From Xenococcus sp. PCC 7305 (lineage in GTDB: Bacteria > Cyanobacteriota > Cyanobacteriia > Cyanobacteriales > Xenococcaceae), in the NCBI RefSeq assembly GCF_000332055.1, contig NZ_ALVZ01000160.1:1-33411 (forward strand): a stretch of DNA of 33,411 bases, written 5' to 3'. This document shows, in pieces, positions 26,669 through 33,411 of this stretch. The notes below the pieces were generated by a model. It did no database searches. It was not told the origin of the DNA and worked only from the letters and a program-made list of their open reading frames with translations. Positions within the stretch are counted from its first letter, which is position 1. Every line of letters begins with the position of its first letter. The translations under genes and the position numbers were made by a program.

Positions 26669-26686
26669 GTTACAGTTCTTGACGAA
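26669..26686 (+). promoter_or_regulatory. Degenerate HLR1-like element upstream of psaD
   Basis: GTTACAGT, a two-base spacer, then TTGACGAA: the first half-site fits the HLR1 half-site (K-TTACA-WW) except one base, the second has two mismatches. RpaB is known to control psaD through HLR1 in model cyanobacteria. The site also overlaps a palindrome AACTG-TTA-CAGTT (26665-26677) and one of two direct repeats TAACAAACTG (26660-26669 and 26699-26708). Confidence 0.3.
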
Positions 26687-26765
26687 GCGAGGAAATAGTA
26701 ACAAACTGAGTGGTAGCATTCCCTACATAACCCAGAAAAAATCAATTATTGAGAGAATATTTCCT

Positions 26766-27194
26766 ATGGCAGAAACTCTTTCTGGCACTATGCCCAAATT
26801 TGGTGGTAGTACTGGCGGTTTACTTACTGCAGCAGAAGTGGAAGAAAAATACGCTATTACTTGGACTAGTTCTAAGGAGCAGGTATTTGAAATGCCTACT
26901 GGCGGCGCAGCCATCATGAATTCTGGCGAAAACCTTCTTTACTTAGCTCGTAAAGAACAGTGTTTGGCGTTGGGTACTCAACTCAGAACCAAATTTAAGC
27001 CTAGAATTCAAGATTACAAAGTTTACCGCGTTTTCCCCAACGGTGAGACCGAATATTTACATCCTGCTGATGGAGTGTTCCCCGAGAAAGTTAACGAAGG
27101 TCGTCCCTTTGCAGGTAAAATCGACAGAAAAATTGGTGATAATCCAGAACCTTCTACTCTGAAGTTCTCTGGTAGAACTTCTTATGATGCTTAG
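26766..27194 (+). CDS. psaD: Photosystem I reaction centre subunit II (PsaD)
   Basis: 142 residues from the ATG at 26766, the usual PsaD length. An upstream in-frame ATG at 26679 would add 29 residues absent from cyanobacterial PsaD, while the chosen start has GAGAG 10 bases before it and gives [20 protein letters not shown]. PsaD sits on the stromal (cytoplasmic) face of photosystem I and forms the docking site for ferredoxin; the basic stretch [21 protein letters not shown] is the docking and PSI-binding region. The C-terminal part ([18 protein letters not shown]) is typical. It is a single-gene unit closed by the hairpin terminator at 27318-27340. Confidence 0.97.
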   Translation: MAETLSGTMPKFGGSTGGLLTAAEVEEKYAITWTSSKEQVFEMPTGGAAIMNSGENLLYLARKEQCLALGTQLRTKFKPRIQDYKVYRVFPNGETEYLHPADGVFPEKVNEGRPFAGKIDRKIGDNPEPSTLKFSGRTSYDA

Positions 27195-27317
27195 TAAATT
27201 TGATTACTCAAGTTTTCCTGCTTCTTAAGTGAGTTCAAGATCAACCTTAGTATTAAATAATTTCGGAGTTTAGACTTTATTTGGCTAACTCTTAAATTCA
27301 ATATTTTTTATATATCG

Positions 27318-27340
27318 GGTAGCTATGAGCTACCTTTTTT
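27318..27340 (+). terminator. Rho-independent terminator of psaD
   Basis: Perfect seven-base-pair stem GGTAGCT/AGCTACC with a three-base loop (ATG), followed immediately by six Ts. It lies 123 bases after the psaD stop codon. Confidence 0.88.
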
Positions 27341-27423
27341 GTGCAATCTCTCATATTTTTATCTGCCCTTAAATAACGGTACTATGGAAACTTAACTAGA
27401 TAATACATATATTTTTATAACCC

Positions 27424-29106
27424 GTGAGTAAGAACCCGAATTTGGCCCCATCGGGAATAGAGCAGAAAATTCCACATCTTAGTTTTAACTTTTGGACGAT
27501 CTCGGTGATTGCGATCGCATTGGTAATTGCAACACCGATAATCTTTGTTTTCAGCAGTATTTTCGCCAAATCAGGAGAAATTTGGCAGCATTTAATCGAT
27601 ACGGTTCTCCTAGACTATATTACTAACTCTTGCCTTCTCATGTTGGGTGTAGGAACTGGGGTCATTGTGATCGGGGTCGGTACTGCTTGGTTAGTCACCA
27701 TGTGTCGCTTTGGAGGTAGTCGTTATCTTGAATGGTTGCTTCTGTTGCCTTTGGCCGCACCAGCTTATTTGTTGGCCTATGCTTACACCAATTTATTAGA
27801 TTATTTTGGGCCGGTGCAAACAGGATTACGCAATATTTTTGGCTGGGTGAGCGTCCAAGACTATTGGTTTCCTAATATTCGTTCCCTGTGGGGTGCGATG
27901 TTAATGCTAATTTTGGTCTTGTATCCCTATGTTTATCTGCTCACTAGAGTTGCTTTTCTCGAACAGGCTGCTGGTACCCTAGAAGCCAGCCGCTCTTTGG
28001 GTTGTAATCCCTGGCGAAGTTTTTTTACGATCGCATTACCCTTAGCGCGACCCTCTATCATGGCAGGTTTAGCTTTAGCTCTGATGGAAACCCTCAATGA
28101 TTTTGGTACAGTGGAATATTTTGGCGTGACAACCTTTACCACAGGTATTTATCGAACTTGGTTAGGCATGGGGGAACGGGCAGCAGCAGCCCAACTAGCA
28201 GCCTTTTTAATGTTATTTGTTTTAGTGTTAATTGTTTTAGAAAGATTGTCTCGTCAGCAAGCCAGATACTACCAAGTTTCTGGTTCAGGGAAGCAAATAC
28301 CCCAATATGAATTAGGCATTGGTAGAGGGATTATCGCTTTGATCGCTTGCTCTATTCCGGTTGCTTTGGGTTTTATTATTCCCTGCATTTATTTATTTCA
28401 GCTGACTATTAGTAACCTGGATGTCACTCTAGATGATGATTTTTGGAGTTTGGCCAATCATAGTTTTGTCCTTGCGATCGCCACTGCCGTCGTAGCAACT
28501 CTAGTATCTTTAATCATGGCCTATGGACAAAGATTACAACCAAATTTTTTGATGCGAACTGCGGTGCGAATTGCCGCCATGGGTTATGCGATCCCTGGCT
28601 CGGTAATTGCAGTGGGAATCTTAATTCCTTTGGGTAATTTCGATAATGGTCTTGATGCTTGGATGAAAACAAACTTTGGCATTTCTACAGGGCTTTTGCT
28701 TTCAGGAACCATAGTTAGTCTGATTTTTGCCTATCTGGTGCGTTTTTTGGCGGTTGCTTTTGGTTCTGTCGAATCAAGTCTCAATAAGATTACTCCTAGT
28801 TTGGATGATGCTTCTCGTAGTTTAGGATCTGGTGCCACCAAAACTTTAGTGAAAGTTCATGCACCTTTGATGTCTGGGGGATTGTTAACCGCATCAATGT
28901 TAGTTTTTGTGGATGTGATGAAAGAGTTACCTGCCACTTTAGTGATTCGTCCTTTTAACTTCGATACTTTGGCAGTTCGAGTTTATCAATATGCGTCTGA
29001 TGAAAGATTAATTGAAGCTTCTGCCCCGGCCCTCGCGATCGTTTTAGTAGGGATTATTCCGGTGATTCTTTTAACCTGGAGGATTACCAAATCTCGGAAT
29101 ACATAA
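27424..29106 (+). CDS. futB: Iron(III) ABC importer permease, FutB/FbpB-like
   Basis: 560 residues. The start is GTG at 27424, since there is no better in-frame ATG before the first membrane helix. The protein has about 12 membrane helices in two homologous halves, each with an EAA coupling loop: EASRSLGCNPWRSFFTIALP and DASRSLGSGATKTLVKVHAP. This fused two-permease design is that of ferric-iron importers (FutB in Synechocystis, FbpB elsewhere), which work with a FutA binding protein and FutC ATPase. Neither partner is encoded nearby, which is normal for fut genes in cyanobacteria. Segments such as ETLNDFGTVEYFGVTTFTTG and MKELPATLVIRPFNFDTLAVR are characteristic. Substrate by family only. 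Confidence 0.85.
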   Translation: MSKNPNLAPSGIEQKIPHLSFNFWTISVIAIALVIATPIIFVFSSIFAKSGEIWQHLIDTVLLDYITNSCLLMLGVGTGVIVIGVGTAWLVTMCRFGGSRYLEWLLLLPLAAPAYLLAYAYTNLLDYFGPVQTGLRNIFGWVSVQDYWFPNIRSLWGAMLMLILVLYPYVYLLTRVAFLEQAAGTLEASRSLGCNPWRSFFTIALPLARPSIMAGLALALMETLNDFGTVEYFGVTTFTTGIYRTWLGMGERAAAAQLAAFLMLFVLVLIVLERLSRQQARYYQVSGSGKQIPQYELGIGRGIIALIACSIPVALGFIIPCIYLFQLTISNLDVTLDDDFWSLANHSFVLAIATAVVATLVSLIMAYGQRLQPNFLMRTAVRIAAMGYAIPGSVIAVGILIPLGNFDNGLDAWMKTNFGISTGLLLSGTIVSLIFAYLVRFLAVAFGSVESSLNKITPSLDDASRSLGSGATKTLVKVHAPLMSGGLLTASMLVFVDVMKELPATLVIRPFNFDTLAVRVYQYASDERLIEASAPALAIVLVGIIPVILLTWRITKSRNT

Positions 29107-29199
29107 TAGTAATATTAGAAGCGGATTAGATTCTTTTCTCAAAAGCTTTCAAATAGAAAAGGGCAGCATAGGCAGTAAATCAAAACAATGACTTAAACC

Positions 29200-29661
29200 A
29201 TGACTAAAATATTAACAATTAACCTACCTGATAACTTAGAAGAACAACTTGGTGTTCTCAGTAATTCTATAGATAATTCCTTAGAAGAACTAATTATCCA
29301 AACACTTCAATCACTTGCAAATTCGATCCAGTCTCTACATGATACAGACCCTGATATTAGAAAGAAAGCAGCTACAAAGTTAGGATTGATGAATACTGAA
29401 ACTGCGATTCCAGCCTTAATCCAGGCACTAGATGATAATGATATTGACGTTCGACAAGCTGCGGCAAAAGCTTTGCAACAAATCGGCACCGAGACTGCCC
29501 TAAAAGCACTTCAACGAGAGCCAGAGCTATCTCATGACTTCATTTTTGATCCGATTACCCCTCTGATTGGCACCTTACATCTAGAAACAACAGACCTCTC
29601 AGAAAACCATGATCACTATCTCTCCGAAGCTCTTGAACAGGAGTTGAATTCTGGTGAGTAA
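29200..29661 (+). CDS. Antitoxin-like protein: ribbon-helix-helix-like N-terminus plus HEAT repeats
   Basis: 153 residues. Residues 3-42 (KILTINLPDNLEEQL ... SLEELIIQTLQSLA) look like the ribbon-helix-helix DNA-binding start of many antitoxins. Residues 48-107 form two HEAT (PBS-lyase-like) repeats: DPDIRKKAATKLGLMNTETAIPALIQAL and the next DDNDIDVRQAAAKALQQIG unit. The C-terminal 40 residues are acidic and probably partly disordered, the usual toxin-binding type of tail. Its last eight bases overlap the following PIN toxin gene, so the two are translationally coupled. Function as an antitoxin is inferred from the pairing; the HEAT insertion is not part of classical VapB. Confidence 0.78.
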   Translation: MTKILTINLPDNLEEQLGVLSNSIDNSLEELIIQTLQSLANSIQSLHDTDPDIRKKAATKLGLMNTETAIPALIQALDDNDIDVRQAAAKALQQIGTETALKALQREPELSHDFIFDPITPLIGTLHLETTDLSENHDHYLSEALEQELNSGE

Positions 29662-30070
29662 GCTATTCATTGATACTTCTGGTTGGGCTAGCCTATTTAT
29701 TCCCACGGAGACTTATCATCAACAAGCTGCTAAATATTTTCGTCAGGCTCAGCAGACGAAGCAAAGACTGATTACTACCAACTACGTTGTTACAGAATTG
29801 GTGGCTTTACTAGGTAGCCGCCAAAAAACTTCTCGTCCCAAACTTTTTCAATACATTGATTCCATTAAACTTGCTTTGTGCATTGATCTAATACATGTTA
29901 ATGATGAGACTGATGCTATTGCCTGGGAACTTTGCAAAAGTAGACCTGATAAAGCTTGGTCTCTGGTAGATTGTAGTTCCTTTGTTGTGATGCAGCAGTT
30001 AGAGATACAGAAAGCACTAACAACAGATAAACATTTTGAGCAAGCAGGCTTTATTCGATTACTCAAATGA
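29654..30070 (+). CDS. PIN-domain ribonuclease toxin (VapC-like)
   Basis: 138 residues, typical VapC size. The GTG start at 29654 overlaps the upstream gene by eight bases and has AGGAG 10 bases before it, which fixes the start. All four PIN acidic residues are visible: D7 (LFIDTSGW), E48 (VVTELVALL), D106 (SLVDCSSF) and D125 (LTTDKHFEQAGF). These coordinate the metal ions that cut RNA. VapC-type toxins usually cleave tRNA or rRNA when free of antitoxin. The partner is the RHH-HEAT protein directly upstream. The 215 bases that follow contain no gene. Confidence 0.9.
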   Translation: MSKLFIDTSGWASLFIPTETYHQQAAKYFRQAQQTKQRLITTNYVVTELVALLGSRQKTSRPKLFQYIDSIKLALCIDLIHVNDETDAIAWELCKSRPDKAWSLVDCSSFVVMQQLEIQKALTTDKHFEQAGFIRLLK

Positions 30071-30248
30071 TTATTCTTAGTTGAGGTAATCATGATTAGT
30101 GTATACATACTCTCTTTTGACTGGCTTAAGGATCTTTAGGATAAAATCGAGATTGCACTGCAAATTAGTGGACGCGGGCGTAAATAAGCTATCTATCAAC
30201 GAAGAGCAAAAAGCTGATGTATCAACAAGACTTACTTACTCATTACTT

Positions 30249-30280
30249 ATTACTTATTACTTCCGCGCAGCGGCACTAGC
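30249..30280. repeat. Left arm of the inverted repeat flanking the sulfotransferase gene
   Basis: 32 bases: ATTACTT heptamers running into CCGCGCAGCGGCACTAGC. It matches the reverse complement of 32271-32302 at 29 of 32 positions. It ends five bases before the ATG of the TPR-sulfotransferase gene. Confidence 0.85.
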
Positions 30281-30285
30281 CTCAG

Positions 30286-32271
30286 ATGAATCAAAAAGAT
30301 CAATTGACTGAAAATATTGTTCGATATACCCAACAATTAGCGGTCAATCCAGAACAACCCGAAATTCATTTTCAGCTGGGGAACTTATACGTAAAAAAGC
30401 AGCAGTGGAAATTAGCAATCAAATCCTATGAACAGGCAATTAAGTTTAACCCTCAGTTAGTCGAAGCTTATAGTTATCTAGCAAAACTCTATGAAACCAA
30501 AGTTCAAGATCCTCATAAGTCTACTGAATATTGGTATAGAGCTATTAAATTGAAACCTAGCTGGGCGACAGCCGATAATTATGTCACGTTAGGCAATAAT
30601 TTAGCAGTACAAAAAAAACTTGAAAAAGCAATAGATTGTTATCAGCAAGCAATTATTTTAAGCCCTAACCTGCTAGATGCCTATCATAGAGTGGCTGAGT
30701 TATTGTCAATTCAAAATCAGCAGATCAAAGCAATTCAAATATACCGCAAAGGAGTGCGCCGCAATCCTCAAGATCCTCAATTTCATTGGGCTCTAGTTCA
30801 AGCCTTTGCTAAAAATAATAAATGGCATTTAGCCGAAAACCAGTATCAAATTGCGATCGCCTTAGAGAAGAATTTCCCCGATGCACTGCCCCAAAAATTA
30901 GACTTCGAGCCTAATAGATGGCAAGCTTATCATCAACTGGGAAAGGTTTTACAATATAAAAAACAGTTGTTAATTGCAGTTACTCTTTATCAAAAAGTTA
31001 ACCAACTGCAACCTGATTTTATCCCCGCTTATATCCGCATCGCCAATATTTATCGTCATCTAGAAAAATATCAATCAGCTTTTCATTTTTATCACCAGGC
31101 GATTACAATTTCACCTCGGGAAAATCCCCTGCATGACCAGGCGATTCAGAGTTATCAAGATACCTTAGAATCTCTGAGCAAACCTCAGTCCCAACTATAT
31201 TATCAATGGGGTAGAATATTGCGATCGCAGGGATATTTCTCTAAGGCGATCGCAGCCTATCAAGAAGCAATTAAAATAAATCCTAAATTTGAACAAGCAT
31301 ATATAGATATTCAATATACCAAGGTTGCCGAAGACCAACTAGAACAACTAATTAACTTTTATCAGCAAATAGTTCAAGATTGTCCTTATCCCTTAGCCTG
31401 GGGCAATTTAGGAGATGCTTTCACCCAACAAGGCAAAATTCAAGATGCGATCGCTTGTTACCAGACCAGTTCCTATCAACAATCTATTCAAAAAAATCCC
31501 CAGTTAGCAGAATTAAATTGGCCAGAAAAAAAAGCTAAAGCTCCAGATTTCTTGATTGTGGGAGCCACCAAATGTGGAACCTCATCCCTTTATTATTACT
31601 TAAGTCATCATCCGCAGGTTTTATTTTCTCACAAAAAAGAATTGAATTTTTTTATCAAACATTTTAAGCAAGGAATCGATTGGTATTTATCCCATTTCCC
31701 CAGTATTACAGATAGCCCAAATTTTCTCACAGGAGAAGCCACACCCAATTATCTAAGATTTCCTCTGGTGGCGCGGAGAATTCAAGAATCTTGTCCTGAT
31801 ATTAAACTAATAATTCTCTTACGCAATCCTGTTGATAGAGCAGTGTCTTGGCATTATCATAAAAAGAATACAGGACTAACCAATGATGATCTAGAACAAG
31901 CAATTACCAAAGAAATTAAATTATTAGAAACTCTAAGTGAATCAGAGATTACCAAGATTGGATTTAATGATCCTGATAATATCATTGCCAGTCTTTATTA
32001 TTATCAAATCAAAGCTTGGATGAAATATTTCCCTCGACAACAGTTCCTGATTTTAAAGAGTGAAGATTTTTATGAATATCCTGAAAATGTTATGAAACAA
32101 GTATTTAGATTTTTAGAGTTGCCTGTTCAAAAAATAGCTCAATACCCCAAGATTAATGGTGGTTCTTATAATTCTGTAGAGCCAAACTTACGAAAAACCC
32201 TCTCCGAATATTTTCAGCCTTACAATAAACTTTTAGAAGAGTATTTAAGTATCAATTTCAATTGGCAATAG
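30286..32271 (+). CDS. TPR-sulfotransferase fusion protein
   Basis: 661 residues. The N-terminal about 400 residues are a run of tetratricopeptide repeats (for example PEIHFQLGNLYVKKQQWKLA and KAIDCYQQAIILSPNLLDAY). The C-terminal sulfotransferase domain spans about 419-655. The PAPS 5'-phosphosulfate loop is VGATKCGTSSLYYYL (K429), and the 3'-phosphate site includes LLRNPVDRAVSWHYH (R513, S521). Sulfotransferases move sulfate from PAPS to hydroxyl or amino groups; the domain is closest in feel to heparan-sulfate-type enzymes, so a polysaccharide acceptor is plausible but unproven. The protein has no signal peptide and should act in the cytosol. A 32-base inverted repeat brackets the gene exactly; the right arm begins on the last base of the stop codon. 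Start: ATG 30286, with only a weak ribosome-binding site. Confidence 0.9.
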   Translation: MNQKDQLTENIVRYTQQLAVNPEQPEIHFQLGNLYVKKQQWKLAIKSYEQAIKFNPQLVEAYSYLAKLYETKVQDPHKSTEYWYRAIKLKPSWATADNYVTLGNNLAVQKKLEKAIDCYQQAIILSPNLLDAYHRVAELLSIQNQQIKAIQIYRKGVRRNPQDPQFHWALVQAFAKNNKWHLAENQYQIAIALEKNFPDALPQKLDFEPNRWQAYHQLGKVLQYKKQLLIAVTLYQKVNQLQPDFIPAYIRIANIYRHLEKYQSAFHFYHQAITISPRENPLHDQAIQSYQDTLESLSKPQSQLYYQWGRILRSQGYFSKAIAAYQEAIKINPKFEQAYIDIQYTKVAEDQLEQLINFYQQIVQDCPYPLAWGNLGDAFTQQGKIQDAIACYQTSSYQQSIQKNPQLAELNWPEKKAKAPDFLIVGATKCGTSSLYYYLSHHPQVLFSHKKELNFFIKHFKQGIDWYLSHFPSITDSPNFLTGEATPNYLRFPLVARRIQESCPDIKLIILLRNPVDRAVSWHYHKKNTGLTNDDLEQAITKEIKLLETLSESEITKIGFNDPDNIIASLYYYQIKAWMKYFPRQQFLILKSEDFYEYPENVMKQVFRFLELPVQKIAQYPKINGGSYNSVEPNLRKTLSEYFQPYNKLLEEYLSINFNWQ

Positions 32272-32302
32272 CTAGGGCCGCTGCGCTGAAGTAATGAGTA
32301 AT
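32271..32302. repeat. Right arm of the inverted repeat flanking the sulfotransferase gene
   Basis: 32 bases starting on the last base of the TAG stop codon: GCTAGGGCCGCTGCGC followed by reversed heptamers (AGTAATG, AGTAATA). The counterpart is at 30249-30280. Confidence 0.85.
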
Positions 32303-32533
32303 AAGTACTGAATAACAGAGATTCAGAGAATAAGATTGGAAAGCTAAAAATTCTCAACCCTAAACCCAATTAAATTCTGAAACCCCAACTTTGAAGCTGT
32401 TTCGAGCCACAAGTACCTGTTTAATAGCAAATCCATTCAGAACGAGGATGCTGTGCTAAATATAGACGAAGCTAGAGTATTTTGAGATCTTACCTCTAGC
32501 AACCAAATTAATTTAGTGTTGGAGTGAATCATC

Positions 32534-33202
32534 ATGAACCTTAGGCTTTTCTCCTGTTCAGTTTTCCTGTCGTTTCTCGGTTTGAATTGTCTAGCTATAA
32601 ATTCTGCAACAGCACAGGAATTTAAACCCAAAGAAGCAGGTGACTTTCTCATTCGTGCCCGAGGTCTGTCGGTGATTCCCAATGAAGATGTAGACCTATC
32701 TGTTGGTGACAACTCAATTCCAGGCTCAGCGGATCTTAGTACAGCATATGTTCCTGAGATTGACTTTTCTTACTTCATAACCAATAACATTGCCCTGGAA
32801 CTGATTGCTGCGGTCACGACTCATCGCGTAGAAGCTAAAGGAACTCCCCTAGGAGATGTGAATTTGGGAAAAGTGGGTCTTGTCCCCCCAACATTAACTT
32901 TGCAATATCATTTTTTAACCCGGAAAAGATTCAGTCCCTATGCTGGTGTGGGTCTCAATTACACTTTCTTTTTTACGGAAGAAGATGGTGATGCCAACGA
33001 TATAGACTATGACAACAGCTTTGGCTTTTCCCTCCAGGCTGGTCTTGACTATGCAGTTGCAGGGCGTTGGTCAGTGAATGTCGATGTCAAGAAAATCTTT
33101 TTAAATACTGATGCAGAGATTCGGGCTGCGGGAATTGATATTGAGGCTGATGTCGACGTTGATCCCTGGATTATTGGTTTAGGTATCGGCTATCGCTTTT
33201 AA
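32534..33202 (+). CDS. OmpW-like outer membrane beta-barrel protein
   Basis: 222 residues. A signal peptide (1-27, ending NSATA) is followed by an OmpW-type barrel: GDFLIRARGLSVIPNEDVD at the first strand, VPEIDFSYFITNNIALEL, LGKVGLVPPTLTLQYHF, FSPYAGVGLNYTFFF, and the final strand DPWIIGLGIGYRF ending in Phe, the usual signal for outer membrane insertion. Alternating hydrophobic residues fit eight strands. OmpW barrels form small hydrophobic channels in proteobacteria; the substrate here is unknown. GGAG lies about nine bases before the ATG. Upstream is 262 bases with no gene apart from repeats, and downstream only repeats to the window end. Confidence 0.85.
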   Translation: MNLRLFSCSVFLSFLGLNCLAINSATAQEFKPKEAGDFLIRARGLSVIPNEDVDLSVGDNSIPGSADLSTAYVPEIDFSYFITNNIALELIAAVTTHRVEAKGTPLGDVNLGKVGLVPPTLTLQYHFLTRKRFSPYAGVGLNYTFFFTEEDGDANDIDYDNSFGFSLQAGLDYAVAGRWSVNVDVKKIFLNTDAEIRAAGIDIEADVDVDPWIIGLGIGYRF

Positions 33203-33219
33203 CGGGGCTTCGCCCTTGA

Positions 33220-33238
33220 AGGCAGAGGGCAGAGGGCA
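33220..33238. repeat. GAGGGCA heptamers, second array
   Basis: A partial unit plus two exact GAGGGCA copies just after the OmpW gene, the same unit as at 19927-19961; a further single copy is at about 33340. Confidence 0.8.
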
Positions 33239-33248
33239 GCGGTGAGAC

Positions 33249-33312
33249 CCCGCGCCGCCGTCAGGCGCAAGGGAAGCGGTAGAAGCCCGCGCCGCCGAAA
33301 GGCGCAAGGGAA
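33249..33312. repeat. Two 27-base GC-rich hairpin repeats
   Basis: Copies at 33249-33275 and 33286-33312 match at 25 of 27 bases. Each contains GCGCC and GGCGC arms around a seven-base loop, extendable by CCC/GGG pairs across a two-base bulge. The two differences fall in the loop, so both stems are intact. Confidence 0.85.
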
Positions 33313-33391
33313 TGTCTACCAAGAGACGCTCACCAAGAGAGAGGGCAGAAGGATAAAACTACTTCTAACTTATCCCTTTAGGTTGAATTCC

Positions 33392-33409
33392 TCCACTTCT
33401 TTAAGTGGA
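33392..33409. other. Hairpin at the right edge, possibly an IS200/IS605-type end
   Basis: Perfect seven-base-pair stem TCCACTT/AAGTGGA with a four-base loop, preceded by GGTTGAATTCC. The style recalls the subterminal hairpins of IS200/IS605 elements with TnpB genes, common in cyanobacteria. The window stops two bases later, so this cannot be tested here. Confidence 0.3.
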
Positions 33410-33411
33410 AC

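Noticed and set aside
26679-26765. Extra 29-residue N-terminus for PsaD
   Set aside because: Cyanobacterial PsaD starts at MAETLSG; the extension has no family similarity, and a ribosome-binding-like GAGAG precedes the inner start.

Overview
The window is cyanobacterial chromosome. It carries psaD (photosystem I), an NdhF1-type NDH-1 subunit, a FutB-like iron permease, cyanobacterial small families (DUF4278, DUF433), and many copies of the HIP1 octamer GCGATCGC. It is AT-rich and contains several families of short tandem heptamer repeats and GC-rich palindromes between genes. I cannot name the species from sequence reading alone.

Layout, left to right. Positions 1-6205, all on the minus strand: the start of an unidentified gene that runs off the edge, an exported formylglycine-generating enzyme, an exported type I sulfatase with an intact CSPTR site, an exported metallo-beta-lactamase-fold protein and a class V aminotransferase. 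Positions 6319-8074: a stand-alone 5'-3' exonuclease and a secreted tail-collar-domain protein, separated by palindromic repeats. Positions 8317-16221: a 2634-residue SpvB/RHS (Tc-toxin-like) protein with no recognisable toxin tip. Positions 16406-19180: a three-gene nitrate/sulfonate/taurine-family ABC importer. Positions 19557-23023: a DUF4278 protein behind a possibly structured leader, a STAND NTPase with nine TPRs, and a DUF433 antitoxin-like gene. Positions 23383-27194: ndhF1, two near-identical FKBP prolyl isomerases (one cytosolic, one exported) and psaD with a clear terminator. Positions 27424-33202, all plus strand: the iron permease, an RHH-HEAT/PIN toxin-antitoxin pair, a TPR-sulfotransferase fusion flanked by an inverted repeat, and an OmpW-like outer membrane protein. 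The last 200 bases are repeats and a terminal hairpin.

Two threads link the genes. The first is sulfate-ester chemistry: sulfatase, its activating enzyme, a sulfonate/sulfate-ester-type importer and a sulfotransferase all lie within 32 kb, though not in one operon. The second is conflict or accessory biology: the RHS protein, tail-collar protein, STAND NTPase, DUF433 protein and PIN module, embedded between housekeeping photosynthesis genes and dense in repeats. No CRISPR array, rRNA, tRNA or complete insertion sequence was seen.
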